In this document: piece after piece, positions 1 to 7,285 of the stretch | Numbering within the stretch: position 1 is the first letter of the stretch | Layout of the letters: every line of letters starts with the position of its first letter | The notes under the pieces: model-generated | What the model was told of the DNA's origin: nothing | What the model saw: the letters and a program-made list of their open reading frames with translations, nothing else | Databases searched by the model: none | Assembly (NCBI GenBank): GCA_030425925.1 | Contig: JAUHZO010000016.1 | Coordinates: forward strand, 1 to 64,000 | Length of the DNA: 64,000 nt | Reading direction: 5' to 3' | From: Alphaproteobacteria bacterium | Lineage (GTDB): Bacteria; Pseudomonadota; Alphaproteobacteria; Rhodobacterales; Rhodobacteraceae | Program-made: the position numbers and the translations under genes

Positions 1-148
1 TTCGGCCATCACCAACTTTGCCGACCTGATCAACAACCACGCCAGCCAGGTGGGCAGCCGCGTCCTGATCGAGGACGGCACCGGCGACTTCATCCGCCTC
101 GACAACGTGCTGATCGGCGACCTGGACATCGGCGATTTCCTGTTCTGA
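1..148 (+). CDS. RTX-type secreted protein, C-terminal end only
   Basis: Only the last 48 codons are in the window; the reading frame enters from the left edge and ends at the TGA at 146-148. The visible tail contains FADLINNHASQ, then RLDNVLIGDL and the terminus GDFLF. The next gene ends in an equivalent tail (NDLVANHMTQ, RLDNVVLGDL, GDFIF), so this is the end of a paralogue lying in tandem with it. A hydrophobic C-terminus after an RTX block is typical of type I secretion substrates. The RTX repeats themselves are outside the window, so the assignment rests on homology to the neighbour. Confidence 0.75.
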   Translation, partial: SAITNFADLINNHASQVGSRVLIEDGTGDFIRLDNVLIGDLDIGDFLF

Positions 149-275
149 AACCGCCCGGCGCGGGGCGCGCCTTTGGGCGACGCCCCCGCATGGTGTACCC
201 TGACCGCATCAGACCGATTCCCGTCATGCGCCTACAGGGCACGTGACGTGATCTTATTGCGTGAAAGGGTATTCC

Positions 276-2651
276 ATGCTTGTGACCTGGCTCCCCGAAT
301 TCCAGCCCAACACCGCCTCGCAAGGGCCGGGCGGCGTGACGCAGGACAACGCCCGCATCGTCCAGCTGACGAACGGCAATTTCGTCGTGCTCTGGGAAGA
401 CAGCACCGATGCGGTGGGCGGCATCGGCAACGGGGTCGACATTGTCGGCCAGCTTTATGATCCGCTGGGCAATCCGCTGGGCGCGAACTTTCTGGCCAAT
501 CCCTCGCACACCGCGGATGATGAACGGAATTTCGATGTCGCCGCGCTGGAGAATGGCGGCTTTGTCGTGGTGTACGAAGACGATCCCGGTTCCGACACCC
601 TGATCACCCTGCGGGCCACGGAATGGACAACCACCGCCACCGGCGTCGGCACCAGCGTCACCCGGACCATCGCCCCGGCGACCCTGAACGCCGATATCTA
701 CAGGTCGCCCACCGTTGCGGCGCAGGCCGATGGGGATTACCTGGTGGCCTTCGAATTCTTTGACGACTCGCAGGGCGAAAACGATGTGCGCGCGGTGCGC
801 GTCAGTGCGGCAGGCAGCGTGGGCAGTGCCTTTGACGTGATGCTGGGATCGTCCAGCGCCACCACGGCGCTGGATGTCGCGGTGCTGACAAATGGCGATT
901 ACGTCGTGGTCAGTGAGTTCACCTCGCCCCTGCTGGGCGGGATCGAGGCGGTGCAATACCGGATCATCGACGACAGTTCCGGTTTTGTCACCGCAAGCCA
1001 GTTCGTCTCGGACACCTCCACCAATGGAGACACGGATTCCGCGCCCTCGGTGGTGGGGCTGACCAGCGGCGAGTTCGTGATCTCCTGGACCCATGCCTAT
1101 GCCTATTTCGGTGGCATTGATGCCAAAACGAACCTGATCCGCTACGCGGCCGATGGCACCGCCATCACCGGACGTGTGCGCACCGACAATTCGTCCCCCG
1201 ACAGCCATGGCCCTTCCAGCGTCTTCGCCCTGAACGATGGCGATTACGGCGTGACCTTCCGCGACGAGTTCGCGACCTTTCTGGGGGATCCGGCGGTGGT
1301 CGTATACGTGTTCGAAGCCGAGCCCGCAGGCGAGTTCCGGGCCGTCGAGGGGCTGATCGTCGACGACGCCCCTTCGGTGGGCGTTCTGTCGGCGGTGGGA
1401 TTTGGCGATGGCCGGATCGGCCTGGGCTGGTCGGCCTTTGCCGATATCCGGGCGTCGATCCTTGACGTGCGGTCGTCCGAAAACGCGACGGCGGCCTATG
1501 CGCCCGATGGCTGGCAGGTGGGCACGGTCGATTATGACTGGATCATCGCCGACCCGAATGCCGATATCGTGCATGGCTGGGACGGAGCGGACGAGATCAC
1601 CCAGGCCGGCGGCCCGGCATCATATTACGGAGACGAGGGCGACGATTACATCTATGTCACCTCGCTGATCGATTTCGATTCCCATCACGGCGGGCCGGGC
1701 AACGACGTGATCAACTGGACGTCGTCCGGCGTGGTGAACGGCGTGTTCGACCTGGTTGCCGAGACCGCCTCGTCCACCTCGCTCACAGCGTTCAATCAGG
1801 AGGTCATGACCGGGTTCGAAAACCTGATCGGATCAAACAACGCGGACGACATCCGCGGCAGCGATATTGCCAACATCCTGGATGGCGGCGCGGGCGACGA
1901 CACGATTCATGCCGGGGCGGGGGACGACCGTGTCCTTGGCAGCGCCGGCAACGATTCGCTGGATGCCGGGACGGGGCATGACGTTGTTCTGGGCGACGGT
2001 GGCAACGACACCATCCTGTCGCGCCAGGGCTATGACACGGTGTCCGGCGGCGCAGGCGACGACGTGCTGCGCACCGCCGGTGGCTGGGACCAGGTCGCAG
2101 GCGATGACGGCGACGACATCATCAACGCCGATGCGGGCAACGACACCGTGCACGGCGAAGCCGGGCGCGACACCATCACCGGCGGCGGTGGGCTGGACTA
2201 TCTGGACGGCGGGTTGCAGGCCGACCTGATCCGCGGCGGCAATGGCAACGACACGATCCTGGGGGGCAACGGCAACGACCGGCTGATCGGCGACTTCGGT
2301 GCCGACCTGATCGAAGGCGGCAATGGCGATGACGATCTGCGCGGCGAAAACGGGCTCGACACCCTGATCGGCGGCGCGGGCAACGATGTGCTGCGTGGGG
2401 GCAACCAGCTGGACACCTTCGTCTTTGCCGACGGGTTCGGCGAAGACCGGATCATCGATTTCGACGCGCTGGACAACCGCGAAAAGATCGACCTGTCCGG
2501 CGTGACGCTGATCCTTGACTACAACGACCTTGTCGCCAACCACATGACGCAGATCGGCAGCTATCTCCTGATCGACGCGGGCGGCGGCAACACGATCCGG
2601 CTGGACAATGTGGTGCTGGGCGATCTGGGTCCGGGCGATTTCATCTTCTGA
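276..2651 (+). CDS. RTX calcium-binding secreted protein with propeller-like N-terminal half
   Basis: A 791-residue protein predicted to be exported by a type I system, since there is no N-terminal signal peptide and the C-terminus carries RTX repeats followed by a short tail ending GDFIF. The first ~400 residues contain recurring units of the form NGNFVVLWED, NGGFVVVYED, NGDYVVVSEF and SGEFVISWTH, which suggests a beta-propeller-like repeat domain. Residues ~540-720 are glycine- and aspartate-rich nonapeptide repeats (GGAGDDTI, GGNGNDRL and similar) that bind calcium in this family. The ATG at 276 is preferred over the GTG at 261 because an AAAGGG ribosome site sits just before it. The partial gene to the left ends in the same way, indicating a tandem duplication. 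Substrate or binding partner is unknown. Confidence 0.85.
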   Translation: MLVTWLPEFQPNTASQGPGGVTQDNARIVQLTNGNFVVLWEDSTDAVGGIGNGVDIVGQLYDPLGNPLGANFLANPSHTADDERNFDVAALENGGFVVVYEDDPGSDTLITLRATEWTTTATGVGTSVTRTIAPATLNADIYRSPTVAAQADGDYLVAFEFFDDSQGENDVRAVRVSAAGSVGSAFDVMLGSSSATTALDVAVLTNGDYVVVSEFTSPLLGGIEAVQYRIIDDSSGFVTASQFVSDTSTNGDTDSAPSVVGLTSGEFVISWTHAYAYFGGIDAKTNLIRYAADGTAITGRVRTDNSSPDSHGPSSVFALNDGDYGVTFRDEFATFLGDPAVVVYVFEAEPAGEFRAVEGLIVDDAPSVGVLSAVGFGDGRIGLGWSAFADIRASILDVRSSENATAAYAPDGWQVGTVDYDWIIADPNADIVHGWDGADEITQAGGPASYYGDEGDDYIYVTSLIDFDSHHGGPGNDVINWTSSGVVNGVFDLVAETASSTSLTAFNQEVMTGFENLIGSNNADDIRGSDIANILDGGAGDDTIHAGAGDDRVLGSAGNDSLDAGTGHDVVLGDGGNDTILSRQGYDTVSGGAGDDVLRTAGGWDQVAGDDGDDIINADAGNDTVHGEAGRDTITGGGGLDYLDGGLQADLIRGGNGNDTILGGNGNDRLIGDFGADLIEGGNGDDDLRGENGLDTLIGGAGNDVLRGGNQLDTFVFADGFGEDRIIDFDALDNREKIDLSGVTLILDYNDLVANHMTQIGSYLLIDAGGGNTIRLDNVVLGDLGPGDFIF

Positions 2652-2721
2652 CGACTGCGGCTTGCCCGTCTTGCCGACTTGCGCAAAGGTCTGGCGCAGA
2701 GATGCAAGAGGAGGCGCGGCG

Positions 2722-4389
2722 ATGCGAAGCGGGGGCGAGGTGCTGGTGGACTGCCTGGTGGCGCTGGGCGCAACCAAGGCGTTCGGGGTGCCGGGCGAAA
2801 GCTATCTGGCGGTGCTCGACGCGCTGCACGACACGCCCGGGCGGCTCGACTTCGTGCTGTGCCGGCAGGAGGGCGGGGCGGCCTTCATGGCCGCGGCCTG
2901 GGGCAAGCTGACCGGTTCGCCGGGGCTGTGCCTTGTCACCCGCGGGCCCGGCGCAACCAATGCCTCGATCGGCGTGCATACCGCGATGCAGGACAGCGCG
3001 CCGATGATCCTGCTTGTGGGGCAGGTCGGCACCGGGATGAAGGGGCGCGAGGCGTTTCAGGAACTCGACTACCGCGCCGTGTTCGGTTCGATGGCGAAAT
3101 GGGCGGTCGAGATCGACCAGGCCGACCGCATCCCCGAAATCATGGCCCGCGCGTGGAAGACCGCCACAACCGGCCGTCCAGGCCCGGTGGTCGTGGCGTT
3201 GCCCGAAGACATGCTGACCACCCGCACCGATGCCGCGCCGCTGACCGGCCCCGCCCGGATCGCCGCGCCGCATCCAGACCCGGAGGCCGTGGCGGCGCTG
3301 CGCGACAGGCTGGCCGCCGCGGAACGTCCGGTCATCCTCTATGGCGGCTGCAGCTGGAGCGCCGAAGGCTCTGCCGCGCTGCAGCGCTTTGCCGAGGCCT
3401 CGGACATCCCCGTCGCCGCGGCGTTCCGCTATCAGGACCAGTTCGACAACCACTCGCCCTGCTTCTGCGGCGAGGCCGGGGTGGGGATGATTCCGCCGGT
3501 CCGGACCTTGCTGGCCGAGGCCGACACGATCCTCGCCATCAACACCCGTTTCGGCGAGAACGTCACCGGCGGCTACACGCTGCTGGACGTGCCGGTGCCG
3601 CGGCAGGCGCTGCTGCATGTGCATGTCTCTGAACAGGAGATCGGCAAGGTCTACCAGCCGACGCTGGGCCTGCACGCCGATCCCGATGCCTTTGCCCGGG
3701 CGCTGGCGGCGGCAGGCCCGGTGCAAGGGGGCTGGGCGGCGTGGCGCAAGGCCGCGCGGGATGCCTTTGTTGCCGGGATGGACCTGCCCGACCTGCCGTC
3801 GCCGGTGGATATGGGGCGGGTGATGGCGCATCTGCGCGCCAGGCTGCCCGAGGACGTGATCCTGACCAATGGCGCGGGGAATTTTGCGGCCTGGCCCAAC
3901 AAGTTCTTCCTGTTCGGCCCGAAGGCACGGCTGCTGGCACCGCAGGCGGGGGCGATGGGCTATGGCGTGCCCGCCGCCATCGCCGCCCGCATCGCCTGCC
4001 CAAAGCGCCGCGTGGTCTGCTTTGCCGGGGATGGCGATTTCCAGATGACCGGGCAGGAACTGGCCACCGCCGCGCAGGCCGGGGCACAGCCCATCGTGCT
4101 GGTGCTCAACAACGGCATCTACGGCACCATTCGCGCACATCAGGAACGGCACTACCCCGAACGGGTGTCCGGCACCTCCATGGTCAATCCCGATTTTGCC
4201 GCGCTGGCCCGGGCCTATGGCTTTCATGGTGAACGGGTGGAGCGGACCGAGGATTTTGCCGACGCCTTCGACCGCGCGCTGGCGTCGGACAGCGGCGCGC
4301 TGCTGGATCTGGTGATCTCGCCCGAGGCGCTGACCCCGCGGCAATCGCTGTCGCAGATCCGTGCCGCCGGTCTGGCGGCCCGTCGCTGA
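2722..4389 (+). CDS. Thiamine-diphosphate-dependent enzyme, acetolactate-synthase-like
   Basis: A 555-residue protein with the three-domain layout of ThDP enzymes of the acetolactate synthase/benzoylformate decarboxylase family. The N-terminal pyrimidine-binding domain has the catalytic-glutamate context CRQEGGAAF (Glu about 50), followed by TRGPGATN. A central domain occupies roughly 185-330, and the C-terminal diphosphate domain has GDGDFQMTG ... LVLNNGIYGT at ~436-467, the GDG-NN metal/ThDP signature. An AGAGGAGG ribosome site precedes the ATG at 2722; an upstream in-frame extension into the RTX gene is unlikely. The stop overlaps the start of the FAD oxidoreductase (TGATG), so the two are translationally coupled and probably act in one pathway. 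The exact substrate cannot be told; true biosynthetic IlvB is less likely because no small subunit follows. Confidence 0.85.
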   Translation: MRSGGEVLVDCLVALGATKAFGVPGESYLAVLDALHDTPGRLDFVLCRQEGGAAFMAAAWGKLTGSPGLCLVTRGPGATNASIGVHTAMQDSAPMILLVGQVGTGMKGREAFQELDYRAVFGSMAKWAVEIDQADRIPEIMARAWKTATTGRPGPVVVALPEDMLTTRTDAAPLTGPARIAAPHPDPEAVAALRDRLAAAERPVILYGGCSWSAEGSAALQRFAEASDIPVAAAFRYQDQFDNHSPCFCGEAGVGMIPPVRTLLAEADTILAINTRFGENVTGGYTLLDVPVPRQALLHVHVSEQEIGKVYQPTLGLHADPDAFARALAAAGPVQGGWAAWRKAARDAFVAGMDLPDLPSPVDMGRVMAHLRARLPEDVILTNGAGNFAAWPNKFFLFGPKARLLAPQAGAMGYGVPAAIAARIACPKRRVVCFAGDGDFQMTGQELATAAQAGAQPIVLVLNNGIYGTIRAHQERHYPERVSGTSMVNPDFAALARAYGFHGERVERTEDFADAFDRALASDSGALLDLVISPEALTPRQSLSQIRAAGLAARR

Positions 4390-5594
4390 TGCAGGACGCC
4401 TGGGATGTGGTGATCGTGGGCGGTGCGGTGATCGGGTCGGCCGTCGCCTATTACCTGACCGCGTCAGAGGATTTCGACGGATCCGTTCTGGTCGTCGAAC
4501 GCGATCCGAGTTTCCGCACCGCATCGACGTCCCTGTCGGCGGCGTCCATCCGCACCCAGTTCTCGAACCCCATCAACGTGCAGATCAGCCAGTACGGCCA
4601 TGAGGTGATCCGCGCCTTCGGCACAATGATGGAGGTAGAGGGCGACACGCCCGACCTGCAGTTCCAGCCCGGCGGCTACATGTTCCTGGCCGCGTCCGAG
4701 GCGCAGGCGCAGGTGCTGCGCGACAATCACGCGGTGCAGCGGTCTTGCGGTGCCGATGTGGTGCTGTGGCAGGCCAAGGACCTGGCCCGCGCCTTTCCCC
4801 ATCTCAACACCGAAGATATCGTGCTGGCCTCCTACGGGCGTTCGGGCGAGGGCTGGTTCGACAATACCGGGCTGATGGCGGGGTTTCGCCGCAAGGCGCA
4901 GGCGCAGGGGGCCCGTTTTGTCACCGACGAGGTGGTGGGCATGACGGTCGAGCGCGGTCGCGTGGCCGCGGTCACACTTCGGCAGGCAGGGTCCGTTGCG
5001 GTGGGCGAGGTGGTCAACGCCTCGGGCCCGCGTGCGGCGCGGACCGCGGCGATGGCCGGGATCGCGCTGCCGGTCGAACCGCGCAAGCGCACGAATTTCG
5101 TGGTCGATTGCGCCCGGTCGCCCGAAGGCAGCGCCCGGGTCAACAATGGGCGGCTGCCGCTGATGGTGGATTCCAGCGGGGTCTGGTGCCGGCCGGAGGG
5201 GCGGTTCTTTCTTTGTGGGGGCGTACCGGCGGACGATCCGGCGGTGGATCCCGACGATTTCGAACCGCGCGACGCCGAGTTCGAAGACCAGATCTGGCCC
5301 GCCCTGGCACATCGCTCCGTGGCTTTCGAGGCGGTGAAGGTGATGAACCGGTGGGCCGGGCACTATGCCTTCAACACGCTGGATCACAACATGGTGGTGG
5401 GACGGCATCCCGAGATCGGGAACTTCGTCTTTGCCAACGGCTTTTCCGGGCATGGCCTGCAACAGGCCCCCGCCACGGGGCGCGGCGTGGCCGAACTGAT
5501 CGTGTACGGGGCCTATCGCAGCCTGGATCTGGGCCCGCTGGGATATGATCGCATCACCGCCGGCCGCCCCTTTCTGGAGCGCGCGGTGATCTGA
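4389..5594 (+). CDS. FAD-dependent oxidoreductase, DAO/glycine oxidase family
   Basis: A 401-residue flavoprotein. The N-terminus has the dinucleotide fold VVIVGGAVIGSAVAYYL followed by an acidic strand end (VVERD), which binds FAD. The segment STSLSAASIRTQFSNP and a C-terminal NGFSGHGLQQAPATGRG region match the D-amino-acid oxidase/sarcosine oxidase/FOXRED1-like superfamily, whose members oxidise amines or amino acids. The start codon overlaps the stop of the ThDP enzyme, implying one transcript and possibly consecutive steps. There is no signal peptide, so it is cytoplasmic. It meets the minus-strand chimera gene tail to tail with only 6 bases between, leaving no room for a separate terminator. 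Confidence 0.85.
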   Translation: MQDAWDVVIVGGAVIGSAVAYYLTASEDFDGSVLVVERDPSFRTASTSLSAASIRTQFSNPINVQISQYGHEVIRAFGTMMEVEGDTPDLQFQPGGYMFLAASEAQAQVLRDNHAVQRSCGADVVLWQAKDLARAFPHLNTEDIVLASYGRSGEGWFDNTGLMAGFRRKAQAQGARFVTDEVVGMTVERGRVAAVTLRQAGSVAVGEVVNASGPRAARTAAMAGIALPVEPRKRTNFVVDCARSPEGSARVNNGRLPLMVDSSGVWCRPEGRFFLCGGVPADDPAVDPDDFEPRDAEFEDQIWPALAHRSVAFEAVKVMNRWAGHYAFNTLDHNMVVGRHPEIGNFVFANGFSGHGLQQAPATGRGVAELIVYGAYRSLDLGPLGYDRITAGRPFLERAVI

Positions 5595-5600
5595 CCTGCG

Positions 5601-6473
5601 TCAATGCGTGCCGCGTGCCGCGCCATCCGGTCCGATGCTGGCGCGCAGTGCCTCGATCTCGGCCAAAAAGTGGGTCTGAAGCCCCGAGGGCAAGGCGACG
5701 TAGTGCAGCTTTTCCGCCTCGGCCTGACCTTCTGTCAGGCACCATGCCAGGAACGTCACCAGTGCGTTGGCCTTGTCGGGCGGCAGATAGCCCAGATCGC
5801 GATAGACCAGCATGTAGGTGAAGGCGGCGATGGGATAGCTGTCGGCCCCCGGCGCGTTCACGACCGAGCGTTTGATCGGCCCGTCGCCCGCGGGTGTATT
5901 GCGTTCGGCGGCCTGAACCGCGGCGGGCTCGGGCCAGACCGGGCGGCCCGCCTGGTTCAGCAGCCGGGCATAGCTCAGGCCCGAATTCTGGGCGTACTTC
6001 ACCTCGACATAGCCGATGCCGCCCGGTTCCAGAAGGATCTGGTGGGCGATGCCGTCGCTGCCCTCGCCGGCCAGCGCGTCTCCGGTGGGCCAGGCCACGG
6101 TCTTGCCGGCCCCCGCGCGGTCGCGCCAGAGCGGCGAGACCGCGCTCAGGTATTCGGTGAAGATCTGCGTCGTGCCGGAGCTGTCGGCCCGGCGTGCCAC
6201 CCGCACCGGTCGGTCGGGCAGCGCCAGCCCGGGGTTCAGCGCCGCGATCTCGGGCGCGTTCCAGCGGGTGATCCGCCCGAGATAGAGATCGGCGATCACC
6301 GGTCCCGACAGCGTCAGCGCGCCGTCGAGCCCGGGCAGGTTGTAGGCCACCACCACAACCAGCCCGATGGTATAGGGAAAGCGGATGCGGTGTGCGATCA
6401 CCGCCGAGACGGAGGCCACCAGCAACAGCGCCACGACCACGATGATGGTGGTGACGAGGCCCTCGGCATGCAT
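5601..6473 (-). CDS. Chimera: antiporter-like first TM segment joined to C-terminal part of PstS
   Basis: A 290-residue product. Residues 1-~40 hold one membrane segment followed by IAHRIRFPYTIGLV, which looks like the start of a CPA1-type cation/proton antiporter. From about residue 43 (AYNLPGLDG) onward the sequence is that of the periplasmic phosphate-binding protein PstS: DLYLGRITRWNAPEI, ARRADSSGTTQIF, GGIGYVEVKYA. In E. coli PstS phosphate is held by T10, F11, S38, D56, R135, S139, G140 and T141; the last four correspond to the retained RADSSGT, but the N-terminal half with the others, and the signal peptide, are absent. The start lies one base after the stop of the P-II gene, where an antiporter gene could fit. 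I infer an in-frame deletion fusion, probably non-functional as a phosphate receptor. No pstC, pstA or pstB is nearby. Confidence 0.75.
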   Translation of the reverse strand: MHAEGLVTTIIVVVALLLVASVSAVIAHRIRFPYTIGLVVVVAYNLPGLDGALTLSGPVIADLYLGRITRWNAPEIAALNPGLALPDRPVRVARRADSSGTTQIFTEYLSAVSPLWRDRAGAGKTVAWPTGDALAGEGSDGIAHQILLEPGGIGYVEVKYAQNSGLSYARLLNQAGRPVWPEPAAVQAAERNTPAGDGPIKRSVVNAPGADSYPIAAFTYMLVYRDLGYLPPDKANALVTFLAWCLTEGQAEAEKLHYVALPSGLQTHFLAEIEALRASIGPDGAARGTH

Positions 6474-6474
6474 C

Positions 6475-6861
6475 CTATTGCTCTTCCGGCAGGTCCGGCA
6501 GCTGCGCGCCGGTCGAGGCCAGAAGGCCGTACATGTAGATCAGACCGCCATGCGGGCGGTTGATCCCGGCAACCTCCATGACATGGTCGAACAGCGCGTC
6601 CGCCTCATCGGCGGGCACGGCAAAGCTGACCACCGCGCGTTCCGAGGTTTCGCCGACGCCACGGTGCTTCAGCGGTGTCATCCGGCCGACGCCGCGGGCA
6701 AAGTTCATGTCGATCTCGGTGATGCCGCGGTCGCGGGCAAGGTGTTCGACCAGCGTCAGCCCGCGATCCTTGGGCAGGATGCAGGTGATCACCTTGGCCG
6801 GTTTCAGCCGGGGCGGGCGGTCGTCAACCCTTGCCGGAAGTGCGGAAGAGTCCGTGCTCAT
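6475..6861 (-). CDS. P-II family signal-transduction protein (second of pair)
   Basis: A 128-residue protein whose core (residues ~22-115) follows the P-II pattern: KVITCILPKDRG, a T-loop-like stretch MNFARGVGRMTPLKHRG, and a second half VSFAVPADEADALFDHVME ending IYMYGL. P-II proteins are trimers that sense ATP/ADP and metabolites such as 2-oxoglutarate or bicarbonate and control a partner, often a membrane transporter. The tyrosine-containing T-loop of classical GlnB/GlnK (YRG) is not present, so it belongs to a divergent branch. Its start lies 38 bases inside the preceding P-II gene, and the next gene starts one base after its stop: a tightly coupled operon with DUF1538. The effector and target are inferred, not shown. 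Confidence 0.8.
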   Translation of the reverse strand: MSTDSSALPARVDDRPPRLKPAKVITCILPKDRGLTLVEHLARDRGITEIDMNFARGVGRMTPLKHRGVGETSERAVVSFAVPADEADALFDHVMEVAGINRPHGGLIYMYGLLASTGAQLPDLPEEQ

Positions 6862-7285
6862 CCTGATACTCCTCGAGCGAAGGCAGTTCGGGGGCGCGGC
6901 GCTCGTCGCCGGTCTTGATCTCGCCGCGGGCCTCCAGGCGGCGCAGGATGTCGGCGGGCACGAAGGTGCCGGCCTTTTCCAGCGGGGTGACCCAGATGAA
7001 ACCCATGCCGGGCATGTCCATGTTGCCCGCCAGGTACATCGCCTCGAAAATCCGGTCGAGCTGGTCAGAGGAGACGACGATGTTGATCACCTCCTTTTCC
7101 GCCTCGATGGCCAGGCCCCAGATGCCCAGCCGCTCGCGCACGCCGCGGCCATAGGCGTAGTGGATCGACGCGCCCTGCGCGCCGGCGTCCTGCGCGGCCT
7201 TGACCACCTTGTCGGCATTGCCCGACGGCACGCTGGCGGTGATCAGGGCCACATCGGTCAGAACGATGGTGTCGCGGGTGCTCAT
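6824..7285 (-). CDS. P-II family/P-II-like protein (first of pair)
   Basis: A 153-residue protein with a P-II-like ferredoxin fold pattern: LITASVPSGNADKVVKAAQDAG, then YGRGVRERLG where the T-loop would be, then EVINIVVSSDQLDRIFEAMY and MGFIWVTPLE. A C-terminal extension of ~45 residues, charged and rich in Glu and Arg, is unusual for classical GlnB (112 residues). The ATG overlaps the DUF1538 stop as ATGA, and its own end overlaps the second P-II gene. Two different adjacent P-II proteins after one membrane protein suggests a heteromeric or two-input regulator of the DUF1538 protein; that is inference from gene order. Confidence 0.78.
   Translation of the reverse strand: MSTRDTIVLTDVALITASVPSGNADKVVKAAQDAGAQGASIHYAYGRGVRERLGIWGLAIEAEKEVINIVVSSDQLDRIFEAMYLAGNMDMPGMGFIWVTPLEKAGTFVPADILRRLEARGEIKTGDERRAPELPSLEEYQDEHGLFRTSGKG

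Noticed and set aside
1860-2420. Regularly spaced short repeats that might suggest a CRISPR array
   Set aside because: The period is the 27-base codon unit of RTX nonapeptides, in frame within a gene and with degenerate third positions; no conserved repeat-spacer pattern. The same holds at 9400-9960, 40020-40380 and 55900-56550.
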